Shown here: in pieces, positions 35,679-46,360 of the stretch
How positions within the stretch are numbered: the stretch's first letter is position 1
Layout: each line of letters begins with the position of its first letter
DNA from: Microvirga arsenatis
GTDB taxonomy: Bacteria; Pseudomonadota; Alphaproteobacteria; Rhizobiales; Beijerinckiaceae
Direction of reading: 5' to 3'
NCBI RefSeq assembly: GCF_009910705.1
Contig: NZ_JAAAXJ010000002.1
Coordinates: 124,001-188,000 of the forward strand
DNA length: 64,000 nt
Program-made: the position numbers and the translations under genes
Notes under the pieces: generated by a model
What the model was told of the DNA's origin: nothing
Seen by the model: the letters and a program-made list of their open reading frames with translations, nothing else
Databases searched by the model: none

Positions 35679-36143
35679 CTACTGCCCGAGGACGAGCGCC
35701 CAGTAGCGGCCATAGCGGTTGTTCGCATCCGCGCGGGCGAGCCCGATCTTGCGGGCCTGCGGCATCAGGAGGTTGCTGTTGTGGCCGGGGGAGGCCTTCC
35801 AGCGGCTGATGGCTCCGTCCACCGTGTCGGAGCCGGCGGAGAGGTTTTCGGCGGAATAGCCGGCGATTCCATACTCATCCATGCGCTTGGCGAAGCTGCC
35901 GTGGCTGAGACGGCCCGCGGCGGCCACGGCGCGGGCCTGATGCTCCGCCGCCTGGTTCAGCTTAGGGTCCACCGTCACCGGGTTCAGGCCCATCGACACG
36001 CGATAGGCCGAAATCAGGCGGGCGGCGGCGGCCGCATCGCCGGTCGAACTCGCCAGGACGGCATCCTTGGGGGTGAGAGCCGAATCGCCTGCGCAGCCGG
36101 CCACACCCAGCGCGATCAGGGCGCAGAAGGTAAGTGCACGCAT
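35679..36143 (-). CDS. CAP-domain lipoprotein
   Basis: A 154-residue protein with a lipoprotein signal (ALGVAGC, Cys17). Residues about 38-154 form a CAP/SCP-like domain with LNQAAEHQARAVAAAGRLSHGSF, YSAENLSAG and WKASPGHNSNLL, keeping the two conserved His. Bacterial CAP proteins are envelope or extracellular; their role is mostly unknown. The ATG at 36143 follows AGGGGA. It diverges from the flavoprotein gene at 36287. Confidence 0.85.
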   Translation of the reverse strand: MRALTFCALIALGVAGCAGDSALTPKDAVLASSTGDAAAAARLISAYRVSMGLNPVTVDPKLNQAAEHQARAVAAAGRLSHGSFAKRMDEYGIAGYSAENLSAGSDTVDGAISRWKASPGHNSNLLMPQARKIGLARADANNRYGRYWALVLGQ

Positions 36144-36286
36144 CGAAATTCCCCTTCGGGCGGCGTTCAGGCGCCGCTCCCCTTGAAAAAGGGCCTCCTG
36201 GCGTTCATGTGCCATGGACCCGCCGCTGCATGCCATGTTGCTGCCCAAGGGTCCAGATTCCTGCCTCTCCCGCGTCAGCTGACCGC

Positions 36287-37554
36287 ATGCCCGCAAGCTC
36301 CTCTCCCCCTGAAGCCGCCATCGTAGGCGGCGGTCCGGCCGGCCTGATGGCCGCGGAGGTGCTCGGGCGCGCCGGTCTCAAGGTCACCGTCTACGACCGA
36401 ATGCCCTCGGTGGGCCGCAAGCTGCTCATGGCAGGCCGGGGCGGCCTGAACCTGACCCATTCGGAGGCGTTCGAGCGATTCGTGACCCGCTATGCGGAGG
36501 CCGAGCCGCAGCTGCGGCCTCTGATCGAGGCCTTCTCGCCTGCGGATCTGCGCGCCTGGTGCGAGGGGCTGGGGCAGGAGACCTTCGTGGGCTCCAGCGG
36601 GCGGGTGTTCCCCGTGGCCTTCAAGGCCTCTCCCCTCCTGCGCGCCTGGCTCTCCCGGCTCGAAGGCCTCGGCATCCGCTTCGCCCTGCGCCACCGCTGG
36701 CAGGGCTGGGACGAGACGGGCGCTCTCCTTCTCACCGATGCAACCGGACAGGCGATTCGGGTGGAGCCCGACGCCACGATCCTGGCGCTCGGCGGCGGCA
36801 GCTGGCCGCGGCTGGGCTCGGACGGCGGCTGGGTGGAGATCCTTTCCCGGCGCGGCATCGCGGTCTCGCCCCTGCGTCCAGCCAATATGGGCTTCACCTG
36901 CGCCTGGTCCGAGATCATGCGCAGCCGCTTCGAGGGCGAGCCGCTGAAGCGGGTAGCCCTCGGTTTCGAGGGTGCGACCGTAAGGGGCGAGGCCATCATC
37001 ACGGCGGACGGGATCGAGGGCGGAGCCGTCTACGCCCTCTCGGCCCGCCTGCGCGACGCCCTCGCCGCGAGGGGCAGCGCCGTTCTCCACATCGACCTCA
37101 GGCCCGATCTCGACCACGGCGCCCTCCTGCGAAGGCTGGAGGCGCCGCGAAAGGGGCAGTCCGCCTCCACCTTCCTGCGCAAGAGCGCCGGCTTGAGCCC
37201 GGTGGGGATCGCCCTGCTGCGGGAGGCCTCCCCTTCCCTTCCGGGAGAACCTGGATCCCTCGCCCGGCTCATCAAGGCCGTTCCCCTGACCTTGACGGGC
37301 ACCAAAACCCTCGAGCGGGCCATTTCCAGCGCCGGCGGCGTCCCCTTCTGCGAGCTGGACGATAGCCTGATGCTCAAGCGGATGCCGGGGGTGTTCGTGG
37401 CGGGCGAGATGCTGGACTGGGAGGCGCCGACCGGCGGCTACCTGCTCCAGGCCACCTTTGCCACCGGCGTCGCCGCGGCGAAGGGAGTGCTTTCCTTCCT
37501 GAAGATTCCCGATGCCGCATTGACCTGGAATCCGCGTTCGGCCACACGGCATCC

Positions 37555-37558
<4 letters not shown>
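36287..37558 (+). CDS. HI0933-like NAD(P)/FAD-dependent flavoprotein
   Basis: A 423-residue flavoprotein of the HI0933/BaiN-like group. It opens with the FAD motif AAIVGGGPAGLMAAEVLG (residues 10-27), followed by KLLMAGRGGLNLTHSE, which is diagnostic for the family, and ends with the C-terminal VFVAGEMLDWEAPTGGYLLQ. Biochemical function is mostly unestablished. An open frame extends upstream across the divergent promoter; ATG 36287 gives the conserved start. Its TGA overlaps the recQ GTG (GTGA), so both are in one transcript. Confidence 0.87.
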
Positions 37559-39357
<1,799 letters not shown>

Positions 39358-39372
39358 GAGCGGACACATGCC

Positions 39373-39593
39373 TCGTCCCGGACGCCACAGGCGATCCGGG
39401 ATCGTCATTAGAGTATGGCGCTGGTCTCCCTCTCCCAGAGGGAGAGGGTTGGGGTGAGGGGTTACAGTTCCATCCGGTCAGGACACCAACCCCTCATCCG
39501 GACCTCCGGTCCGACCTCTCCCACCGGGAGAGGTGAAGGGAGCCATTCTCGTCCAACGATCCCGGGTTCTACTGCGCAGCCCCCGGGATGACG
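39373..39593. repeat. Palindromic repeat, family E copy 2, carrying a family D insert
   Basis: The outer left arm (39373-39404, CGTCCCGGACG...CGATCCGGGATCG) and outer right arm (39557-39593, CGATCCCGGG...CCCGGGATGACG) enclose a family D unit at 39427-39535 (TCTCCCAGAGGGAGAGGG to CTCTCCCACCGGGAGAGG). The whole fills the spacer between the convergent recQ and the dehydrogenase gene. Confidence 0.75.
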
Positions 39594-39600
39594 CAAACCG

Positions 39601-40713
39601 CTACACCTCCACCCACCGCCCCTCATGCGCGCTGCGCGCCATCGCATCCACCGTGCGCTCGATGCGGATGCCGTCCTCGAATTCGATCAGATGCGCGCTC
39701 TCGCCGTCGATACGGCGGATCAGCTCGCGGCACTCGATGATCTTCAGGTCGTTGAAGCCGAGCCCGTGTCCCGGTGCCGGAACGAACCTGTCGTAGGGCG
39801 GATGCTGCGGCCCGGTGAGGATGGTGCGGAAGCCTTGGCGATCCTTCGGCCCATCGGCCGTGTAGAGCTGAACCTCGTTCATGCGCTCCTGATCGTAGGC
39901 GATGGTGCCCTTGGAGCCGAAGAGCTGCACAAGGATGCGCCCCTTGCGCCCCCAGGCGGAGCGGTTGAGCGCGATCACGCCGGATGCGCCGGTCTCCAGC
40001 TCGATCAGGGTCGTGGCGATGTCGTAGGTCTCGACCGCCCGGCGCCCCCCGCCCTGCACCGGCCGATCCGCATAGGGCTTTGCCATATGCCCGCAGACCC
40101 GACGGATGCCACCGAACAGGGTCCAGAGCAGGCTCAGGGCATGGACGCCGAAATCGTCGAGCGCCCCATGGCCTGAACTCGCCTCGCTCTTCCAATAGAA
40201 GAGCGCCTCCGGGTCCGCCATGAAATCCTCGTCCATCTCGAGGCGCACATGATTGACCTCGCCGATCTGCCCTTCGTCGAGCAGACGCCGGATCAGGCGG
40301 ATGATCGGGTTCTGGATGTAGTTGTAGCCGAGCGCCGCAACCCTGCCGGAGGCGCGCGCAGCGGCGAGCATCCGCTCTGCGTCCTCCAAGCGTGTCGCCA
40401 TGGGCTTCTCGCACCACACATGCTTGCCCGCTTCCAGCGCCGCGATCGCCATCTCGGGATGGAAGGCGTTGGGCGTGGTGATCGACACCACGTCGACGGC
40501 CGGATCGGCGACAAGCGTGCGCCAGTCGCCGGTGGCGCGGGCGAAGCCAAGCTCCTGTGCCTTACGCTCGGCCAGTTCCTGCGAATGCTCAGCCAGCACA
40601 GCAAGGCGCGGCCGCACCACATCCCCGAACACGGGGGCCACGGCGTTCCAGGCGAGCGCGTGGCACTTGCCCATATAGCCGGTGCCGATGAGGCCGATGT
40701 TCAGAGACTTCAT
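39601..40713 (-). CDS. Gfo/Idh/MocA family oxidoreductase
   Basis: A 370-residue NAD(P)-dependent sugar or cyclitol dehydrogenase. N-terminal IGLIGTGYMGKCHALAW (residues 6-22) binds the nucleotide; VWCEKPMATRLEDAERM carries the EKP catalytic lysine; GHGALDDFGVHALSLLWTLF is in the C-terminal domain. It lies 172 bases downstream of the inositol-cluster transporter on the same strand, with a family A repeat between them. It could oxidise scyllo-inositol or an imported sugar; iolG itself is at 45225. Start at 40713 rather than the open upstream codons. Confidence 0.83.
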   Translation of the reverse strand: MKSLNIGLIGTGYMGKCHALAWNAVAPVFGDVVRPRLAVLAEHSQELAERKAQELGFARATGDWRTLVADPAVDVVSITTPNAFHPEMAIAALEAGKHVWCEKPMATRLEDAERMLAAARASGRVAALGYNYIQNPIIRLIRRLLDEGQIGEVNHVRLEMDEDFMADPEALFYWKSEASSGHGALDDFGVHALSLLWTLFGGIRRVCGHMAKPYADRPVQGGGRRAVETYDIATTLIELETGASGVIALNRSAWGRKGRILVQLFGSKGTIAYDQERMNEVQLYTADGPKDRQGFRTILTGPQHPPYDRFVPAPGHGLGFNDLKIIECRELIRRIDGESAHLIEFEDGIRIERTVDAMARSAHEGRWVEV

Positions 40714-40759
40714 TCCCTGGGCTCCTGACACCAATCACTTGCTAGGGCAGACCCCTTAC

Positions 40760-40848
40760 GTCATGGCCGGGCTTGTCCCGGCCATCCCGATACGGTGAGG
40801 CGTAGCGCTTTTTCAAATCGGGATCACCGGCACAAGGCCGGTGATGAC
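40760..40848. repeat. Dispersed palindromic repeat, family A, copy 2
   Basis: An 89-base element matching 1174-1261 end to end (GTCATGGCCGGG left hairpin, CCGGTGATGAC right hairpin), with a divergent 25-base middle. Confidence 0.8.
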
Positions 40849-40885
40849 ACTGCAGCTGAATGGATGAAGACATTACATTGGACAA

Positions 40886-41670
<785 letters not shown>

Positions 41671-41671
<1 letters not shown>

Positions 41672-42813
41672 CAGCGCTCTCCCGTCACCTTGCGGCGGAT
41701 GAAGTTGTTGAACAGCACCGCGAGCAGCAGCATGGCGCCCAGAAAGACCTGGAACCAGTCGGAATCGAAGCGGGTATAGGTGAGGCCGATGGAGACCATG
41801 CCGAAGATGATGGCGCCGAAGAACGCACCGATCGCCGAGCCGTAGCCGCCGGTGAGCAGGCAGCCGCCGATCACCGCGGCGATGATGGCCTCGAACTCCT
41901 TTTGGAACCCGCGCCGCGCATCGGTGGAGCCCGCATCGAGCACCGTGAGAACCGCCACAAGCGCCGCGGCGCAGGCGGTGAGCATGAAGAGACCGGTCTT
42001 CACCCGGTCCACCGGCACGCCGGAATTGCGCGCCGCATTCGGGTCGCCTCCCGCCGCGAAGATCCAGTTGCCGGCGCGGGTGCGCAGCAGAAGCCAGGTG
42101 GCGAGCAGGGCGAAGCCCGCAAACCAGACGATGGAGACCGGAACGCCTGTGACGGTCGGCGTGCCGTTCGGAAACTTGGCGATGAGGCCGTTCGCGGCCA
42201 GCCACGAGAAGACGCCCTCGAAGGCGACGCCCGAGAAGAGCTCGCGGATGAGGCCCTCGCCGGCCTGTTCGCCGATGCCGCGCATCTGCGTGGAGCCGCC
42301 CGTCGCCCATTTCAGGCCCACGAGCGAAAGGCCGCGCAGGATGAACAGGAAGGCGAGGGTGACGATGAAGGAAGGCAGCCTCGTGCGGATCACCATCTGC
42401 CCATTCAGGCCGCCGAGCACCGCCGCGACGGCGAAGGTGGCGGCAATGGCGAGGAGCAAGGGCCAGCCGCTGAGCGTGATGAAGGCACCGAAGACGAGGC
42501 CGGTGAAGGCCACCATGGAGCCGATGGAGAGATCGAACTCGCCGCCGATCATCAGCAGGGCCGCCGCGATGGCGAGGATGCCGAGCTGCGCGGCCGGCGA
42601 GAGAATGTTCATGATGCCCGCCAGCGTGAACATGGACGCATCGGCGGTGGAGATGAAGAAGATCGTGACCAGAACAAGGCCGGCGAGCGCGCCCAGCTCG
42701 GGGCGCCGCATGATCTTGGTGAGAAGGGAAACCTCTTTCAGGCGCTCGTCCCGAATCTGCTGGACGGTTTGCGCCGGGGACAGATCCGTGGCCGGCTGGG
42801 TGGTGTTCGCCAC
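41671..42813 (-). CDS. Sugar (probably inositol) ABC transporter permease
   Basis: A 380-residue CUT2 permease with about ten helices; [20 protein letters not shown] and [27 protein letters not shown] are family signatures. GTG 42813 has an excellent AGGGAGG ribosome site six bases upstream; an in-frame ATG at 42831 would place that site inside the gene. The N-terminal 45 residues are cytoplasmic and polar. Coupled to the ATPase gene and separated from the binding protein by a terminator-like hairpin. Confidence 0.88.
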
Positions 42814-42840
42814 GAGCGCCTCCCTCAACATGACTCGATG

Positions 42841-42875
42841 AAAAATCAAGCCCGCGGCCCTTCAGGACCGCGGGC
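42841..42875 (-). terminator. Terminator-like hairpin between binding protein and permease
   Basis: On the minus strand GCCCGCGG, a ten-base loop and CCGCGGGC are followed by TTGATTTTT. Lying directly after the binding-protein stop, it probably ends a share of transcripts so that the binding protein is made in excess. Confidence 0.75.
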
Positions 42876-42887
42876 CTTGAGTTCGGT

Positions 42888-43829
42888 TCAGCGGATGCCC
42901 TTGGCGGACAGCTCGACCACCTGTCCGGCCTTCTCCTTGGTGATCAGGTTGGGGCCGGAGGGAACGTTGCCGCCGGGGATCAGGCCGTACTTGGCATAGT
43001 TGGCCAGGAACACGACCGGCAGATAACCTTGCAGGTATTGCTGCTGGTCGATGGCGAAGGCCGCCTCGCCGGCGGCAACCGACTTGAGGAAGCCTGCGGA
43101 CATGTCGAAGGTCGCCACGCGGATGGCGCCCGTCTTGCCGGCCTCCTTCACGGCCGCCACCGACGGCTCGCCTGCGGTGCCCGCGCCGAGCGCCAGGATC
43201 GTGTCGATGGAGCCATCCGCGGCAACGGCCGCCTTCACCTTGGCGCGCACGTCGGCCGGATCGTTCGACACCGGCAGCACCGTCACCTTGCCGCCGAACC
43301 CTTCGGTGAAGCCCTTGCAGCGCAGGTCGAGGGAGACGTTGCCGACCTCCTGGTTGACACAGAGGCCGACCTTGCCGCCCATCTCCTTCAGCTTGGCCCC
43401 GGCGATGCGGCCGGCCTCGATCTCGTCCTGCCCCACATGGAGCAGGGCGCCGAGCTTCTTCGACACGTCGGAGCCGGAATTCATGGAGATCACCGGAATG
43501 CCGGCGGCCACCGCCTTCTGGATCGAGGGGCCGAGCGCCGAAGCGTCCGGGATCGACACGATGAGGCCGGCGGGCTTCTGGTTCACGGCGGCGTCGATGA
43601 GCTGGCTCATGGCCACCATGTCGAAGGTCTCGGGCGCGCGATAATCGACCTGGACCTTCATGTCCTGGCCGGCGGCTGCCACGCCGTTCTTCACCACCGA
43701 CCAGAACGGATCGTTGGCCTGGCCGTGGCTGACCACGATGATGCGCGAATTCTGCTGGGCCGATACGGGGGCGGCGCTGGCGAGCGCCAGGGCCGCTGCC
43801 GCCGCGAGACCGGTCACGAATGCTTTCAT
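42888..43829 (-). CDS. Periplasmic sugar-binding protein (probably inositol)
   Basis: A 313-residue periplasmic-binding protein of the ribose/galactose class with a signal peptide (residues 1-24, ending APVSA). The mature start [21 protein letters not shown] and the hinge segment [12 protein letters not shown] are typical of CUT2 binding proteins. First gene of the leftward transporter unit, reading away from the rpiR-type regulator. A GGAA-N6-TTCC operator overlaps its likely promoter. Myo-inositol is the likely ligand by context only. Confidence 0.88.
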   Translation of the reverse strand: MKAFVTGLAAAAALALASAAPVSAQQNSRIIVVSHGQANDPFWSVVKNGVAAAGQDMKVQVDYRAPETFDMVAMSQLIDAAVNQKPAGLIVSIPDASALGPSIQKAVAAGIPVISMNSGSDVSKKLGALLHVGQDEIEAGRIAGAKLKEMGGKVGLCVNQEVGNVSLDLRCKGFTEGFGGKVTVLPVSNDPADVRAKVKAAVAADGSIDTILALGAGTAGEPSVAAVKEAGKTGAIRVATFDMSAGFLKSVAAGEAAFAIDQQQYLQGYLPVVFLANYAKYGLIPGGNVPSGPNLITKEKAGQVVELSAKGIR

Positions 43830-44034
43830 AGGCTTCCTCCCAAAAGGTTTCTCAACCAGGGCACCACAGCCGCGGGGGCGTGCCGTGATGTCCCTCGCGG
43901 CCGGTTGGCCGCTTGCCTGTCCGGACAGAGAGAAAGCAAATGATCCGAAGCGCGAATCACCTGCATGGTTCGTTCCCTCTGCCGCTCCGATCGTCCGCCC
44001 AAACGGAACGTCAGAACCTTTTTTATGGGTATAT

Positions 44035-44071
44035 TGGAATTTTTATTCCATTTTTGTAGGATCGGTGTCAA
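44035..44071. promoter_or_regulatory. IolR operator and leftward promoter of the transporter unit
   Basis: TGGAAT-TTTT-ATTCCA (44035-44050) is a perfect palindrome of the GGAA-N6-TTCC form reported for rhizobial IolR. On the minus strand TTGACA at 44071-44066 is a good -35, and the operator lies over the expected -10 position. The same palindrome lies 65 bases ahead of the regulator gene. Confidence 0.75.
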
Positions 44072-44115
44072 GGCCCGTCCGGACAGGTGGGTCTGGCAGG
44101 GAAACAGAGGACAGC

Positions 44116-44961
44116 ATGAGCAGCGCGGGCACCGTCGTCACGGAAGCGCCGGAAGACTATGAGGGGCTCCGGGCGCTCCTGCTGATCCGGCACGACGGGA
44201 TGCCCAAGCGCCTGAAGCAGCTCGCCGCTTTTGCTCTCGAGCATCCCGAGGACATGGCCTTCGGCACGGTGGCGGGCATCGCCGAGCATGCCGGCGTGCA
44301 GCCCTCCACCCTGGTGCGCTTTGCGAAAAGCCTGGGCTATGACGGCTTTTCCCACCTGCAGCAGATCTTTCGCGACCGGCTGCGCGAGCGCTTTCCCGAT
44401 TACCGCGAGCGCCTCAAGGGGCTGCGCGACGCGGAGGGGCACCATGTTCACGCCGCCTCCCTGCTGGAGGGCTTCATCAACGCCGCCGCCGTCTCGCTGG
44501 AGCGGATGCGCGCCTCCGTGCGCCCGGAGGAGCTGTCCCGCGCCATCGAGACGCTGGCGAAGGCCGACACCATCTATCTGCTCGGCGCGCGGCGGGTGTT
44601 TCCGGTCATTGCCTACTGCGCCTATGCCTTCGGCAAGCTGGGAGTGCGGGCGATCCTGATCGATCATGTGGGCCAGCTCAGCCCCGAGCAGCTCGCCACC
44701 GCCACGGGGCGCGATGCGGTGCTCGCCATCAGCTTCACGCCCTATGCGCCCGTCACCGCCGACCTCGCCGCAGCGGCCGCGCAGCGCAACGTGCCCGTGG
44801 TGGCGATCACGGACTCGGCCTTCAGCCCGCTGGTGACGAGCGCCGATGTGTGGCTGGAAGTGGCGGAGGCCGATTTCGGCGCCTTCCGCTCGCTCTCCGC
44901 CTCGTTCGCGCTGGCGATGGCCCTGGCTGTGGGCACCGCGGAGAAGCGGGCTGAGGGATAA
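44116..44961 (+). CDS. iolR: RpiR family regulator of inositol catabolism
   Basis: A 281-residue regulator. The N-terminal HTH_6 domain (PKRLKQLAAFALEHPEDMAFGTVAGIAEHAGVQPSTLVRFAK region, about residues 28-70) is followed by a SIS sugar-phosphate domain (about 130-265) that senses a pathway intermediate. Rhizobial RpiR-type IolR proteins repress iol genes from GGAA-N6-TTCC sites, and such sites are present here in front of both divergent units. Start at 44116 with AGAGGA upstream; the long open frame before it crosses the promoter. Confidence 0.88.
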   Translation: MSSAGTVVTEAPEDYEGLRALLLIRHDGMPKRLKQLAAFALEHPEDMAFGTVAGIAEHAGVQPSTLVRFAKSLGYDGFSHLQQIFRDRLRERFPDYRERLKGLRDAEGHHVHAASLLEGFINAAAVSLERMRASVRPEELSRAIETLAKADTIYLLGARRVFPVIAYCAYAFGKLGVRAILIDHVGQLSPEQLATATGRDAVLAISFTPYAPVTADLAAAAAQRNVPVVAITDSAFSPLVTSADVWLEVAEADFGAFRSLSASFALAMALAVGTAEKRAEG

Positions 44962-44970
44962 CGGCAACGT

Positions 44971-45216
44971 TCATCCCGGACGGCGTGAGCGATTCCGGGA
45001 TCGGATGCAGAATGAGGTGTCAGACCCTCGACACTGTCATCCCCGCGAAGGCGGGGATCCATAAACACGATGTCTCAGAAGAAGGCGAACGGCGTCGCGC
45101 CTTACCCTGCAACGCCAGCGGTTATGGATCCCGGGCTCCGCTACGCGGCCCCGGGATGACAGTGCTGGACTGGTCGAGCGATCCCGGATCGTCGCTGCGC
45201 TCCGTCCGGGATGACG
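44971..45216. repeat. Palindromic repeat, family E copy 3, carrying a family F insert
   Basis: Outer arms at 44971-45004 (TCATCCCGGACGG...GATTCCGGGATCG) and 45178-45216 (GCGATCCCGGATCG...GTCCGGGATGACG) enclose a second palindromic element at 45033-45163 with 8-base ends ACTGTCAT/ATGACAGT. Spacer between the convergent iolR and iolG genes. Confidence 0.75.
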
Positions 45217-45224
45217 CGTGTTGC

Positions 45225-46214
45225 TTACAGCCGCACCGGCTTGCCGCTCTGCGCCGATTCCGTCGCGGCGTCCGCAAGGCGCTGGGCCATGAGGCCGTCG
45301 CGGCCGGTGGGGTTGCACGGCTTGCCGTCGCGGATCGCGTTGAGGAAGGTGGCGAGTTCCTCGCGATAGGCCTCCGCGTAGCGCTCCAGGAAGAAGTCCT
45401 GCACCGGATCGGCGGTGATGCCGGATGCGGTCGCCACCTCCACCGTCGTGCGGTGAATGTTGCCAGCGCGGATCATGCCCCTCGAGCCATGGACCTCGAT
45501 GCGCTGATCGTAGCCGTAGGTGGCGCGGCGGGAATTGGAGATCTGCACGATCCTTCCCTTGGCGGTCTTGAGCATCACGGCGGCCGTGTCCACGTCGCCC
45601 GCCTGGCCGATGGCCGGGTCCACGAGGGAGGAACCCACCGCATGCACCTCCACCGGCTCGTCGCCGAGGAGCAGGAAGCGGGCCATGTCGAGGTCGTGGA
45701 TCATCATGTCCCGGAACAGGCCGCCGGAGGTGGCGATGTAGCTCACCGGCGGCGGGCCGGGGTCGCGGGAGAGGATCGTCACCAGTTCCACCTCGCCCAC
45801 CTCGCCATCGGCGAGACGGCGGCGGAGGGCGGCGAAGTTGGGGTCGAAGCGGCGGTTGAAGCCGATCATCAGCGGCGTCCCCGTCTTCTCCACCGTGGCG
45901 AGGCAGGTTTCGATCCGCGCGCTCGACAGGTCGACCGGCTTCTCGCAGAACACCGCCTTGCCGGCACGGGCGCCGCGCTCGATCAGGTCGGCATGGGTCG
46001 TGGTCGGGGTGCAGATGAGGATGGCATCCACGTCGGAGCGTTCGACGATCTCGTCGAGGGAGGCGACCTCGGCACCCGTGGCCGCAGCCAGATCCTGCGC
46101 GGCCGGCGCATGGGGATCGGCGACCGCCACGAGGCGGGCGTCGGGATGGCTGGCGGCGTTGCGCCCGTGAATGCGGCCGATTCGGCCTGCCCCCAGAACG
46201 GCGATCCTGATCAT
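45225..46214 (-). CDS. iolG: Inositol 2-dehydrogenase
   Basis: A 329-residue Gfo/Idh/MocA enzyme that oxidises myo-inositol to 2-keto-myo-inositol. Nucleotide motif IAVLGAGRIGRIHGRN (residues 4-19), EKPVDLSS with the catalytic lysine near residue 95, and GGLFRDMMIHDLDMARFLL (about 165-183) fit IolG. ATG 46214 has AGGGGGA upstream. It diverges from iolC; two inverted repeats in the shared 146-base spacer suggest control by IolR. Confidence 0.9.
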   Translation of the reverse strand: MIRIAVLGAGRIGRIHGRNAASHPDARLVAVADPHAPAAQDLAAATGAEVASLDEIVERSDVDAILICTPTTTHADLIERGARAGKAVFCEKPVDLSSARIETCLATVEKTGTPLMIGFNRRFDPNFAALRRRLADGEVGEVELVTILSRDPGPPPVSYIATSGGLFRDMMIHDLDMARFLLLGDEPVEVHAVGSSLVDPAIGQAGDVDTAAVMLKTAKGRIVQISNSRRATYGYDQRIEVHGSRGMIRAGNIHRTTVEVATASGITADPVQDFFLERYAEAYREELATFLNAIRDGKPCNPTGRDGLMAQRLADAATESAQSGKPVRL

Positions 46215-46252
46215 GTTCTTCCCCCTGATCCTTTGCCGGCTCATAACGAATT

Positions 46253-46268
46253 TGGAATTGATATTCCA
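46253..46268. promoter_or_regulatory. IolR operator in the iolG-iolC spacer
   Basis: TGGAAT-TGAT-ATTCCA, a perfect palindrome of the GGAA-N6-TTCC type, 39 bases ahead of iolG. The half-sites are identical to those of the operator at 44035. Confidence 0.8.
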
Positions 46269-46281
46269 GCGTAAGGTGGTA

Positions 46282-46302
46282 ATAGAATAAACGTTCTATA
46301 AT
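46282..46302 (+). promoter_or_regulatory. Second, weaker operator overlapping the iolC -10 element
   Basis: ATAGAA-N6-TTCTAT (46282-46299) is a related palindrome with AGAA in place of GGAA. It overlaps a perfect TATAAT at 46297-46302, a likely -10 for iolC; no good -35 is seen, consistent with a regulated promoter. Confidence 0.6.
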
Positions 46303-46360
46303 CGCAAGGCCGCACGCGGCCCGGACACGGTTCTACAAGGCCCGGAGCCGGAGGAATAGC

